Shown here piece after piece: positions 41,861-49,845 of a stretch of DNA of 49,845 nt. This DNA is from Cyclobacteriaceae bacterium (GTDB taxonomy: Bacteria; Bacteroidota; Bacteroidia; Cytophagales; Cyclobacteriaceae). Below the pieces are notes generated by a model that saw only the letters and a program-made list of their open reading frames with translations, did no database searches and was not told the DNA's origin. Numbering within the stretch: the first letter of the stretch is position 1; each line of letters begins with the position of its first letter. The position numbers and the translations under genes were made by a program. The DNA lies in contig JANQEC010000410.1 of NCBI GenBank assembly GCA_028278585.1, positions 1 through 49,845 on the forward strand. Direction: 5' to 3'.

Positions 41861-42190
41861 ATGGAATTAGTCGGATCGCTTGAGGAAATTGTATTGATGA
41901 TCCTGCTCAGGAATGATAAGATCAATAGTGTGGAAATTGCAAAGGAATATTACAATGCCATTGGCAAAAATCTGTCCGTTCCCAGTATTCATGTGACGTT
42001 AAAACGAATGCAAAAGAAAGGATGGGTGAAATCTGAATTTGGATCTCCAACTGCAGAAAGAGGCGGAAGAAGAAAGCGGATTTATTGGGCGACACCTAAA
42101 GCGTATGATCTCCTTAGTGAACTAACAAAAGCAAAATTTGAGCTTTGGAAGGGAATCACCAAACCATCACTTCAATATGTCCATACCTAG
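41861..42190 (+). CDS. PadR-family transcription regulator
   Basis: A 109-residue winged-helix protein: GSLEEIVLMILLRNDKINSVEIAKEYYNAIG, SVPSIHVTLKRMQKKGWVKSEFG, and the wing RGGRRKRIYWATPKAYDLLSEL. PadR proteins are repressors of transporters and stress genes. It overlaps the permease gene by 14 bases, the usual pairing of a PadR regulator with a prefix-domain permease in Bacteroidota, so it probably controls that operon. Confidence 0.93.
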   Translation: MELVGSLEEIVLMILLRNDKINSVEIAKEYYNAIGKNLSVPSIHVTLKRMQKKGWVKSEFGSPTAERGGRRKRIYWATPKAYDLLSELTKAKFELWKGITKPSLQYVHT

Positions 42191-44753
42191 TCCACCAAAA
42201 TGGGCCAACTGGCTAATAGAGAAGTTATGTCCCGCATCCAGACTTGAAGAAGTGCAAGGGGATCTCCACGAAGCATATCACTGGCGAGTATCCGAATTTG
42301 GTACCACTAAAGCCAAGTGGCTCTTTGTGGCGGAGGCAGTCAAGTCATCAAGAATATCCTCATTAACTCCATTCAGACTATTAAATCAACACCTCATGAT
42401 GTACAAAAATTATTTCAAAACCGGTTGGAGATTCTTGAAAAAGAACAAACTCTATTCCAGTCTTAACATTCTTGGATTAGCAATGGGCATTTCCTTTTGC
42501 TGGCTGGCCTACCTCTATGCTGATGATGAAATGAACTATGATAAATACCTTGAGCATCATGAGGAAATGTACAGGATCGTCATTGATTTTAAACGTGGTG
42601 ATGACTTGCACCACATTGGAGGTAGCTCCAATGCCATGTCCGTACAATTCCGTGAAAAAATCCCGGAAATTGATCAAGTAGCTCGAATAAAATCTGATTT
42701 TGGATTGATCCGAAAAGATGAAGAAGTGATTGAACAAAGTTTGATTATGACTGACAAAGAGTTGATCACGCTGTTAGAACTAAACTTCCTGGAAGGAGCT
42801 CCTGGCAATTTCGACCAGCCAAATGACGTGATTATTTCTGAAACTTTAGCAGGTACATTAAACTTGAGAGGAAAGGCAGTGGGTAAGATCTTGTCATTAA
42901 ACCGAGGTGAGGATTTTGAGGATTTCATCATCCGAGGTGTCTACCAGGATATCCCTGAAAATACATCTGTAAGACGCCATCTGATCATGTCATATTCCAA
43001 TTATTTGGCAAACGCTCCTGAACGAAGGCTTACCCAGTGGTTTGACTTAAACATGAATACCTTAATCAAGCTTCATGATAAACGAACAGTAGCAGTCGTT
43101 CAAAAAAAAATGGATGAGCTCCATAAAGAAAACGAACCGGATAGTGATGCAGAAGTTAACATTAGGCTTCAACCCATGTCTCAAATTCATCTTAACCAGG
43201 ATTATGGTCATTACAATGGGATCGCACGTGGCGGTAATGTGGACATGATCCAACTCTTCGCCGGTATTGGAATCTTCTGTCTGATAATCTCAATGATCAA
43301 CTATTCCAACTTCAATATATCACTGTACATCAACCGGTCCCGTGAAGTTGCCTTGCGAAAAGTGATAGGTGCTGAAAAAAGAGGCATTTTTAGTCAGTTA
43401 ATTGCAGAGTCTTTTCTATCCTCGTTCATTGCAGGATTGTTGGCTCTTGTAGTCTTGATCATGATTTTACCGTTATTCTCATCCTTTGTGGAAAAAAGTT
43501 ACACAGCTGGATTTTTGATCAACCTAAGATTTATAATTGGTGCAATAGTAATCCTGACCGCAACTGCTGTTATTAGTGGCTTCTACCCTGCCCTCATCTT
43601 GTCAAGGTTCTCAATTGTTAAATCATTAAAAGGTGAACAGAAAATCAGTTCCGGAAAATGGATCACACAGACGCTGCTTGGTGTTCAGTTCATTCTTGCA
43701 ACAGGTTTGGTTGCAGGGATGCTGACCATGAGAGAGCAGGTAAAATTCCTCTCCTCTTTCGATACCAAAATCAATTATGAAAATGTCATTTATCATGACT
43801 ACATCCCTGCTGAGGAAAGTCAGGTTAAAAAATTTATGCTTGACCTTGAACAACTTCCTGAAGTTGAACAAGTAGCAGCTATTTCAGGGTACAATGGAAC
43901 ACGTCTTGTTTCTGAGGAGACTCAATTTGATGTCCGACACCTCAGAATTGATCGAGATCTTATGAGTCTTTTGGATATAGAAATTGTTGATGGTCGGAAT
44001 TTCAACGAAGAAATTGTTTCGGACAAAGCACAAGGTGTGCTTGTCAATCAAGCATTTGTCGAACGTATGGGGTTAGCAGATCCTATCGGGAAAGTCATCC
44101 CTTTTAAATACAATGAACTTGAAAACCCTAAAGTCATAGGTGTTGTAGAGGATTACCACTTTGAATCCGCACGAAACGCGGTAGATCCGTTGGTTATTTA
44201 CCAGTCAGAACAGTACCCGATTCAATCTGTATATGTCAAGTTGAATAAAGCTGCAACTTTCAACAAAGAAAGGTTTGAGCAGCTATGGATAAAGAATTTT
44301 GATCCTTTTCCATTTGAATTTAGCTTTTTGGAAGAAGAGTACCTGGCGGCATATGAAGCTGAAAACCAAATGATGCAGCTTGTTGGAATCGGCTGTATTG
44401 TTTCCATTTTTCTAGCAGGCATGGGGTTGCTTGGAATTGTTGGACTACAACTGAATCAACGATTCAAGGAGATCAGCATTCGAAAAGTATTGGGAGCAAG
44501 TTCTGTGAATCTTTACCAGGTATTTACGAAAAAGTACATCTTTATTGTTGCTATTGGTCTGGCAGGGGGGCTAAGTCTTGGCTACTATATGATCGAAGAC
44601 TGGCTTGGCAACTATCCTTTTCGGGTGGATTTTGGAGTCGGCATAATTTCGCTCACGGTTTTTTTGACCCTGGCAATCGCATTGATCACCATTGTCTCTC
44701 AGGTTTTCAAAGTAGTAAGGGCCAATCCAGTTAAATTTCTAAGAGACGAGTAG
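42177..44753 (+). CDS. FtsX/MacB-type ABC permease with N-terminal prefix domain
   Basis: An 858-residue protein starting MSIPSPPKWANWLIEKLCP. Residues about 1-80 form the permease-prefix domain (ASRLEEVQGDLHEAYHWR). A transmembrane helix at about 95-115 (LYSSLNILGLAMGISFCWLAYLYA) leads into a large periplasmic MacB domain, then a three-helix FtsX core (about 355-470), a second periplasmic domain and a second FtsX core (about 730-855), ending NPVKFLRDE. No ATPase is encoded nearby, so it must borrow one or act in a signalling role. ATG at 42177 was chosen over the TTG at 42138 because the prefix domain starts there. It ends 5 bases from the converging DUF3179 gene. Confidence 0.9.
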   Translation: MSIPSPPKWANWLIEKLCPASRLEEVQGDLHEAYHWRVSEFGTTKAKWLFVAEAVKSSRISSLTPFRLLNQHLMMYKNYFKTGWRFLKKNKLYSSLNILGLAMGISFCWLAYLYADDEMNYDKYLEHHEEMYRIVIDFKRGDDLHHIGGSSNAMSVQFREKIPEIDQVARIKSDFGLIRKDEEVIEQSLIMTDKELITLLELNFLEGAPGNFDQPNDVIISETLAGTLNLRGKAVGKILSLNRGEDFEDFIIRGVYQDIPENTSVRRHLIMSYSNYLANAPERRLTQWFDLNMNTLIKLHDKRTVAVVQKKMDELHKENEPDSDAEVNIRLQPMSQIHLNQDYGHYNGIARGGNVDMIQLFAGIGIFCLIISMINYSNFNISLYINRSREVALRKVIGAEKRGIFSQLIAESFLSSFIAGLLALVVLIMILPLFSSFVEKSYTAGFLINLRFIIGAIVILTATAVISGFYPALILSRFSIVKSLKGEQKISSGKWITQTLLGVQFILATGLVAGMLTMREQVKFLSSFDTKINYENVIYHDYIPAEESQVKKFMLDLEQLPEVEQVAAISGYNGTRLVSEETQFDVRHLRIDRDLMSLLDIEIVDGRNFNEEIVSDKAQGVLVNQAFVERMGLADPIGKVIPFKYNELENPKVIGVVEDYHFESARNAVDPLVIYQSEQYPIQSVYVKLNKAATFNKERFEQLWIKNFDPFPFEFSFLEEEYLAAYEAENQMMQLVGIGCIVSIFLAGMGLLGIVGLQLNQRFKEISIRKVLGASSVNLYQVFTKKYIFIVAIGLAGGLSLGYYMIEDWLGNYPFRVDFGVGIISLTVFLTLAIALITIVSQVFKVVRANPVKFLRDE

Positions 44754-44758
44754 ATGAC

Positions 44759-45862
44759 TCAGTCTTCCCCCTCTTCTTGAAAAACAATGGGATCCGGAAA
44801 CATAGAGGCTAAAGAGAACCAATAGCCCATATAAGAAAATGTAGTTCCCAACCGCTCCCCGAGCCCTTCTCCGGAAACTACCTCTCCAAACAGGTTATAA
44901 CCGTTACCTTCTGAATCCTCCATTACTATTCCAGTATCTTCAATATTTGATGCCAGTTGTAACGTGTTGGCATTTGCCTTGTAAGAAATGATGAATTTGA
45001 AACCAGAATGAGATAAAAGAACGGTAGAGTTGTCAATAGTAAGATTAAATCCTTCTCCAACAAATTGATCGAATGAATAGACCTGTGCTTTTACCGAATC
45101 GATAATTATATGTGCTCTTTCATAATTTGACATTCTCGAATCCTTAGGCGAATAAGGAAAAGCTGGTACACTGTTTATTGGCACCTGGCTACTAAATGGT
45201 GGATTGACATAATTGCGACTAAACCCGGTTTCACCAGATAGTACCAGGGCATTTGGAAAAAAAGTTTTCACACCGGCCCAGGACATTTCAAGAACAGGAA
45301 GAAATTCAAGGTTTTGACAAGCTAGCTCTCCATTGATTGCCTGGGTGGTCATTTGCGCCCATTTTGTATCCGTATTTCTATCATACATGACCAAATTGGA
45401 ATTATAAAGAAGTCCGGAAACACCCAAGGTAGTCACCTCACCACCGATTGCTCTATTAAAAGCGAGTGCCGTACCTGTCTGCGGACAAAGTGTAACTGCT
45501 ATTGGTTTGTCTTCAAACATGTCGTTAACTATTTCATGCTGATCTAAAATTCTTTGGGGATAAGCTTTGATCACATCTCCCACCTTAACGACAATCACCA
45601 ACTCATCATCTTGTAAATTTTGAACCTGACTAACGCTAACGAACAGTGGGTTATCAATGGAAGGAATCCCATCCTTACCAACTCCCCCGTCCACAACAGT
45701 TTGAGTAGGAATGGTCCATCCATTTTCTAATACCTCACAAGCTTCTCGAAAATTATCAATAGGTGGGACAAATACAGAAGGCTCTTCTCCACCACAGCTC
45801 ATGAACCCAACGGCCGTGCTTGCAACCAATGCTATCAGTAATCCTTTTTTGATCTGTCGCAT
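44759..45862 (-). CDS. DUF3179 lipoprotein
   Basis: A 367-residue protein with a lipobox (STAVGFMSCGG, Cys23). The DUF3179 pattern is clear: IPSIDNPLFVSVSQ, LVIVVKVGDVIKAYPQRILDQHEIVNDMFEDKPIAVTLCPQTGTALAFNR, TLGVSGLLYNSNLVMYDRNTDTKWAQMTTQAINGEL and GFSRNYVNPPF. The VTLCPQTG Cys and the His in DQHEIVND are the conserved polar residues. The family is extracellular or periplasmic, of unknown function. It is transcribed away from the beta-barrel gene (113 bases). Confidence 0.9.
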   Translation of the reverse strand: MRQIKKGLLIALVASTAVGFMSCGGEEPSVFVPPIDNFREACEVLENGWTIPTQTVVDGGVGKDGIPSIDNPLFVSVSQVQNLQDDELVIVVKVGDVIKAYPQRILDQHEIVNDMFEDKPIAVTLCPQTGTALAFNRAIGGEVTTLGVSGLLYNSNLVMYDRNTDTKWAQMTTQAINGELACQNLEFLPVLEMSWAGVKTFFPNALVLSGETGFSRNYVNPPFSSQVPINSVPAFPYSPKDSRMSNYERAHIIIDSVKAQVYSFDQFVGEGFNLTIDNSTVLLSHSGFKFIISYKANANTLQLASNIEDTGIVMEDSEGNGYNLFGEVVSGEGLGERLGTTFSYMGYWFSLASMFPDPIVFQEEGED

Positions 45863-45975
45863 AAGGTTATAACCATTCTCTACATATATACGCTTATTGC
45901 ATTACAAGTCTCTGTAAACCAGCCGACATAAAGTGATTTTAGCGATCCATTTAGAAGCCCTTTTTTACCCGGATA

Positions 45976-46935
45976 ATGTCTAATTTAATACTTATGTTGA
46001 AATGGGGCACCCTTCCACTTATGCTTTTGGCCTTAAACGGATTTGGTCAGACTTGCTGTTCTGGTGGTGTTCCGTTATCTGCTAATATTGGATTTCCTGC
46101 TGCAAGCAAAGGAAGTTTTCAGTTTTCATTGACTCATGATCTCAATGTACTCCGAACACTCAAAAATGGATTGGAAAAGTTGGATGATCGGTCCAGGACG
46201 CGTAGAACCCATTCTATGCTTTTTTCAACCGGATACACTTTTTCTCCCCGAATCTCAGCTGATGTTTCGCTTTCATATGTTTGGCAACAAAGAATCATAG
46301 ATCGAACAGGACTGCCTAAAAACATAGAGCGAACCAAAGGAATTGGAGATGTTATGTTACTTCTCAAATACCAGGTAACTAGCCCTGGGAATCAGGACAT
46401 GGCATTGTTATTAGGGGTCGGTGGCAAACTTCCAACCGGAAAAACAGCAATGGAGTCTGACGATGGAATTCCACTTAACCTGGATCTCCAGCCGGGCAGT
46501 GGCGCCTTCGATGGAATTTTCTGGGCATTGTTCACGCGAAAACTGGGATTTAGGCCATCTGCATCACTTAATGCATTGGCTGTGGCAAGGGTGACAGGAA
46601 TACATGATACATTTCGTCAGGTTCAGACCTACGAGATCGGAGATAACTACCGGATTCATCTGGGTATATCTGATCAATTCGTCATTGGAACTACCCTGTT
46701 TAATGCCTCCATGAACCTTCGATACCGACAAGCATTCAAAGACAAGATTGATGGACAGGAGTTATCAAATACCGGTGGAAAATGGGTTTTCTTAAACCCT
46801 GAAATACGTTTGCCGCTCAGCACTAGTCTATCTCTATCTTTACAGGTAGAGCTTCCTATCTATGCCAACATTACAGGTGAGCAGCTATCCACAACTTACA
46901 GAACCACCAATGGTTTCTACTATACGCCACAGTAG
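45976..46935 (+). CDS. Outer-membrane beta-barrel protein (transporter-like)
   Basis: A 319-residue protein with a signal peptide (LMLLALNGFGQ) followed by TCCSGGVPLSANIGFP. From there it shows alternating strands and turns (SLTHDLNVLR, MLFSTGYTFSPRISADVSLSYVWQQR, GIGDVMLLLKYQV, ALLLGVGGKLPTGK) typical of outer-membrane barrels annotated as transporters or phenol-degradation MetA-like proteins. GDVMLLLKY and GGKLPTGK are the best family marks. The mature N-terminal Cys pair (TCCSGG) could bind metal. Nothing in the sequence identifies its cargo. It shares a 113-base divergent spacer with DUF3179 and converges on the propeller gene with 3 bases between stops. Confidence 0.65.
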   Translation: MSNLILMLKWGTLPLMLLALNGFGQTCCSGGVPLSANIGFPAASKGSFQFSLTHDLNVLRTLKNGLEKLDDRSRTRRTHSMLFSTGYTFSPRISADVSLSYVWQQRIIDRTGLPKNIERTKGIGDVMLLLKYQVTSPGNQDMALLLGVGGKLPTGKTAMESDDGIPLNLDLQPGSGAFDGIFWALFTRKLGFRPSASLNALAVARVTGIHDTFRQVQTYEIGDNYRIHLGISDQFVIGTTLFNASMNLRYRQAFKDKIDGQELSNTGGKWVFLNPEIRLPLSTSLSLSLQVELPIYANITGEQLSTTYRTTNGFYYTPQ

Positions 46936-46938
46936 CTA

Positions 46939-48093
46939 TCAATCTTTTATTCTCACGCAATAAAGGTTTCCATCGTAGCACCCAAAGAATACCTTTTTGT
47001 CAATTAAAATTGGAGATGAAAAGACACCATTGGGTAATTCTACTGAATGGATCACTTCGCCATTGGTTCTGTTTAACAAAAACAATTTGCCAGTATCACT
47101 CCAATTGTAGCCATTGCCTGCAGTGTAGATCAACCATTTCTCTGTTAATATCGGTTTAGTATAAATGTTCTTTTTTCCATTCTGATTCCAAAGAGGTCGA
47201 CCCATGTTTGGTTGAAATGCATACATGGAAAAATTATCTGATCCTCCTATGTATAAAGTGTCTCTGAATATAACTGGATCACCGATCATCCAACCGCCTT
47301 TTGCATCGGTATATGTCCACTCCTTCTCACCAGTCCGCACGTCCAGTACATTCATCATGTGATTTCTCGCTCCAAAAAAAAGCAGGCTATCATATTCAAG
47401 GAATTCAGAGACTACCCCGCCAAAAGTGTTATATAGTTTTTGCCGGTACGTCTTTTTCTTCCAGATATACACTTTTTTCTCCAGGTCGTAGGAGTAAACA
47501 ACTCCATTCCAATCGCCAAAAAAAAGTAGACCATTGTTTACCAACGGAGAAGAACGAATAGGTGAATTCTCATCTGAATTTAATGACAATTCTATTTTTC
47601 CGGTTTTGGCATCAAGTCCATAGAGTTTGCCATTTCCAGATCCTATGTAAATAGTACCGTCCACAAGAGTAGCGACCGATCGCTTGTCATCAAAGGGATC
47701 AATTTTGTAGTTGTACTTTTTTTCCTGGTATGTAAAAGAATGCGGTTCCATTCCTGTGTCAAACTTCCAAAGTTCCTTGCCATTTGAACCCTTAACGAGG
47801 TAGAAAACATTGGCCGATTCAAAGAACACATTACCCTCAACAACCAAGGCCTTTGCCTGGATGTTACCCTTTGTCTCAAGCTTCCACATTTCCTTACCAG
47901 AAGATGCATCAACCGCATAGAATACTCCTTCCGTATCTCCGATGTAGATCGTTCCGTCTGTTTCTACTGGTGAAGCCAATATCCTGGAGCTTGTCTCAAA
48001 CTTCCAGGCTGTTTCCAGTTCTTGTGCAAAAACAGATGTGTTGAACATAAAAATTAAAGACCATGTGGCCCAACAAAGTGTATACTTTTCCAT
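46939..48093 (-). CDS. PQQ-like beta-propeller protein, exported
   Basis: A 384-residue protein with a signal peptide (LIFMFNTSVFAQE) and a chain of PQQ-type propeller blades: DGTIYIGDTEGVFYAVDASSGKEMWKLET, DGTIYIGSGNGKLYGLDAKTGKI, NGLLFFGDWNGVVYSYDLEKKVYIWKKKT, RDTLYIGGSDNFSMYAFQPNMGRPLW and DKKVFFGCYDGNLYCVRI. The blades fit a BamB-like or scaffold propeller; no dehydrogenase residues are visible, so a binding role is likely. ATG at 48093 begins the signal peptide and is chosen over a TTG at 48114. Confidence 0.88.
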   Translation of the reverse strand: MEKYTLCWATWSLIFMFNTSVFAQELETAWKFETSSRILASPVETDGTIYIGDTEGVFYAVDASSGKEMWKLETKGNIQAKALVVEGNVFFESANVFYLVKGSNGKELWKFDTGMEPHSFTYQEKKYNYKIDPFDDKRSVATLVDGTIYIGSGNGKLYGLDAKTGKIELSLNSDENSPIRSSPLVNNGLLFFGDWNGVVYSYDLEKKVYIWKKKTYRQKLYNTFGGVVSEFLEYDSLLFFGARNHMMNVLDVRTGEKEWTYTDAKGGWMIGDPVIFRDTLYIGGSDNFSMYAFQPNMGRPLWNQNGKKNIYTKPILTEKWLIYTAGNGYNWSDTGKLFLLNRTNGEVIHSVELPNGVFSSPILIDKKVFFGCYDGNLYCVRIKD

Positions 48094-48197
48094 AAAAAAG
48101 ATAGTTTTTAGCAAGCCTAACGAGATCGAAAAAAGAAGTTGGTGAATTTAGTTTTCCAAAACCTTTGCAAAACCTTTTCATTTAATTTGCAGACGAA

Positions 48198-48803
48198 ATG
48201 GAAGACCCACATAAACATCCGCTAAAAAACCCTGAATACATCATCGCATTTGGAGTTGTGCTAATAAGTGTCTGTGCGTTGGTAGTTTCGATCCGGCAGA
48301 CCAATATCATGTCTGAACAACGAGCATTGATGCATGAACAAGCCAAAGCAGCTGTTTGGCCAAGACTCTCTATGGGGGTAAGTAAGTCGCACTCATTGGA
48401 AGACAGAAGCGTTACAGATTACAACATTAATCTGAGTAATGCTGGTGTTGGCCCTGCGATCATTAAACATGTGCAGGTAACTTATAAAGGAGCATCTGTT
48501 AAATCCTGGTGGGAACTATTTGATCAGTTTGAAATGGATGAATCAATTCCAAGATATATCTCCAATTCAAACATCAGTAGAAATATTGTTCGGGGCGGTG
48601 ATAATGTAAGGGTGTTGCGGCTCACTGATAATCTTCCGCTAGCGAATGAATTTTATACGCATGCCAGCAGCATTAGCTATGAAATATACTACGAGTCTAT
48701 TTATGGAGATATGTGGAAATACAGTCTGACCGGAACGGAAGAAGTAACTGAATTGTTAGAAACCAAACCTACCTTTCCTAAGGAACAGGCATTTGATCAC
48801 TAG
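48198..48803 (+). CDS. Single-span membrane protein of unknown function
   Basis: A 201-residue protein with one N-terminal membrane helix (about 14-32, YIIAFGVVLISVCALVVSI), a short helical linker (RQTNIMSEQRALMHEQAKAAVWPRLSMGV) and a beta-rich domain (NINLSNAGVGPAIIKHVQVTYKG, NVRVLRLTDN, YEIYYESIYGDMWKYSLTG). The NAGVGPAIIK phrase recurs in many bacterial proteins of unknown role with an N-terminal span. Its TAG overlaps the stop of the converging hemL gene (CTAG at 48800-48803). Confidence 0.7.
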   Translation: MEDPHKHPLKNPEYIIAFGVVLISVCALVVSIRQTNIMSEQRALMHEQAKAAVWPRLSMGVSKSHSLEDRSVTDYNINLSNAGVGPAIIKHVQVTYKGASVKSWWELFDQFEMDESIPRYISNSNISRNIVRGGDNVRVLRLTDNLPLANEFYTHASSISYEIYYESIYGDMWKYSLTGTEEVTELLETKPTFPKEQAFDH

Positions 48804-49845
48804 CTGCTTGCTACGAACTTTTCAAATCCATCTACAATTTTCTCAACCTCGTCGCTCCCAATGGCTTCTGAGATGAACAAGGTTTCGAACTGAGAAGGAG
48901 CCAGGTAAACTCCAGATTTCAACATGTGCCTGAAGTAGCGACCGAATTTTTCAGTATCGCAATTTTTTGCTCCGGCAAAATCAGAAACTTTTATATCTGT
49001 AAAAAACAAGCTAAACATACTTCCAATGTGATTCATGGTGTAATTCAAGTCGTGTTTCTCTAAAACAGATTTGTAACCATCAACGATTTGCTTAGTCGTT
49101 TCTTCAAGTCTTGTATAGATATCTGATTGCGTATTCAGAAGATTTAATTGAGCCCACCCTGCAGCCATTGCCACGGGATTCCCTGAAAGCGTACCAGCTT
49201 GGTAGACTGGTCCTTCAGGCGAAACAAAATCCATGATCTCTTTTTTACCTCCATACGCTCCAACAGGCATCCCCCCTCCGATTATTTTTCCAAGTGTAGT
49301 TAAATCAGGTTTAACATTGAATACTTCCTGGGCTCCGCCATTTGCCAGGCGAAATCCTGTCATCACTTCATCAAAAATCAGGATAATGCCATTTTCATCA
49401 CATATTTTCCTGAGTTCTTCAAGAAATCCTTTTGCAGGAAGGACACATCCCATGTTTCCGGCAACAGGTTCCAATATGATCGCTGCGATCTCATTCTGAT
49501 TGGCATCAACTAGCTCTTTTACCTTTTCCAGGTCATTGAAGGGCGCAAGCAGGGTGTCCTTTGCGGTACCTTCCGTTACACCGGGACTGTCAGGCGTTCC
49601 CATCGTGATCGCACCACTACCAGCAGCGATCAGAAAAGAATCTCCATGACCATGATAGCATCCTTCGAATTTCAGGAATTTATCACGTTTGGTGTATCCT
49701 CTTGCCAAACGGATTGCTGACATAGTTGCTTCCGTTCCAGAATTAACCATCCGGACCTTCTCAACGGACGGAATCATTTCAACTATAAGCTCGGCAACCT
49801 CCACTTCTTTCCTTGACGGAGCACCAAAAGAGGGCGAGTCTTTCA
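48800..49845 (-). CDS. hemL: Glutamate-1-semialdehyde 2,1-aminomutase, 5' end outside window
   Basis: The frame is open to the right edge (KDSPSFGAPS...EVEVAELIVEMIPSVEKVRMVNSGTEATMSAIRLARG), so roughly the first 80-90 residues are missing; the GTG at 49804 is internal. Family marks are the NSGTEATMSAIRLARG PLP-phosphate site, GCYHGHGDSF, IFDEVMTGFR, and the PLP-binding Lys in TLGKIIGGGMPVGAYGG. The C-terminal YLAPSQFETLFIS closes the domain. It converts glutamate-1-semialdehyde to 5-aminolevulinate, the second step of the C5 route to heme. Cytoplasmic dimer. It overlaps the converging gene by four bases, with no terminator between. Confidence 0.96.
   Translation of the reverse strand, partial: KDSPSFGAPSRKEVEVAELIVEMIPSVEKVRMVNSGTEATMSAIRLARGYTKRDKFLKFEGCYHGHGDSFLIAAGSGAITMGTPDSPGVTEGTAKDTLLAPFNDLEKVKELVDANQNEIAAIILEPVAGNMGCVLPAKGFLEELRKICDENGIILIFDEVMTGFRLANGGAQEVFNVKPDLTTLGKIIGGGMPVGAYGGKKEIMDFVSPEGPVYQAGTLSGNPVAMAAGWAQLNLLNTQSDIYTRLEETTKQIVDGYKSVLEKHDLNYTMNHIGSMFSLFFTDIKVSDFAGAKNCDTEKFGRYFRHMLKSGVYLAPSQFETLFISEAIGSDEVEKIVDGFEKFVASS

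Noticed and set aside
42138..42176. TTG-started 13-residue extension of the permease
   Set aside because: It lies within the PadR coding end and adds no conserved residues; the prefix domain starts at the ATG 42177.
1..49845. CRISPR arrays, insertion sequences, tRNA genes, prophage or toxin-antitoxin modules
   Set aside because: None seen by reading; repeats found are short operators, terminators or protein repeats.

Overview
The window looks like a chromosomal stretch of a free-living Bacteroidota, most likely Cytophagales or a close relative. The signs are an AT-rich genome, an ECF sigma/FecR/TonB receptor/DUF4249 island, lipoproteins with short Bacteroidota-style lipoboxes, TAnnTTTG promoter elements, a TPR-kinase-receiver-AraC one-protein signalling system, LytTR/LytS signalling, and membrane-anchored MutS-like and FtsX-like proteins typical of that group. 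I see no tRNA, rRNA, insertion sequence, prophage or CRISPR array. Both ends cut genes: an SRAP-family gene on the left and hemL on the right.

Layout. 0-6.5 kb (+): SRAP homologue, exported serine hydrolase, ECF sigma factor, FecR anti-sigma factor, TonB-dependent receptor with an STN signalling domain, and a DUF4249 lipoprotein. This is a trans-envelope signalling and uptake unit. 7-17.8 kb (-): a sulfur pair (TauE/SafE exporter plus persulfide-dioxygenase-like MBL-rhodanese), then an M13 peptidase, a TraB/GumN protein, a tandem universal stress protein, an M20 amidohydrolase, a DinB-fold protein, a lipoprotein RidA and an M28 peptidase; much of it is peptide and amino-acid turnover in the cell envelope. 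17.9-20.2 kb (+): an M49-type peptidase followed by an iodotyrosine-deiodinase-like flavoprotein. 20.2-23.8 kb (+): a TPR-histidine kinase-receiver-AraC protein flanked on both sides by the same paired direct repeat (TGGCAG-N15-TGGCAG), with a 66-residue protein downstream. 23.8-33 kb: small exported proteins, a Crp/Fnr regulator, DUF2834, Spy-like, truncated haemoglobin, S41 peptidase, MutS-like ATPase, AraC regulator and an acyl-CoA dehydrogenase. 33-38.5 kb: a phosphatidylserine decarboxylase remnant, DoxX, a membrane AraC regulator, a LytTR/LytS pair and an amidohydrolase. 38.8-49.8 kb: a lipoprotein, a coiled-coil membrane protein, an FAD oxidoreductase, PadR plus FtsX-type permease, then a compact series of tail-to-tail genes (DUF3179, beta-barrel, PQQ-like propeller, membrane protein, hemL).

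The strongest lead is the TGGCAG pair. Two 27-base elements on either side of the hybrid kinase share 20 of 27 positions, the same 21-base (two helical turns) period, and a similar promoter-like segment about 25 bases further on. They are candidate operators of that AraC-type regulator, feeding a short terminated transcript on the left and a small orphan protein on the right. Other leads: two intact genes whose only plausible starts are ATA/ATT/ATC codons, an in-frame amber codon at the head of the LytS kinase, an SRAP homologue that seems to lack its catalytic Glu and His, an FNR-like box before the universal stress gene, and a GGGGTATTT element repeated inside the ECF sigma island.

All function calls are made by reading protein sequence; no search was run.
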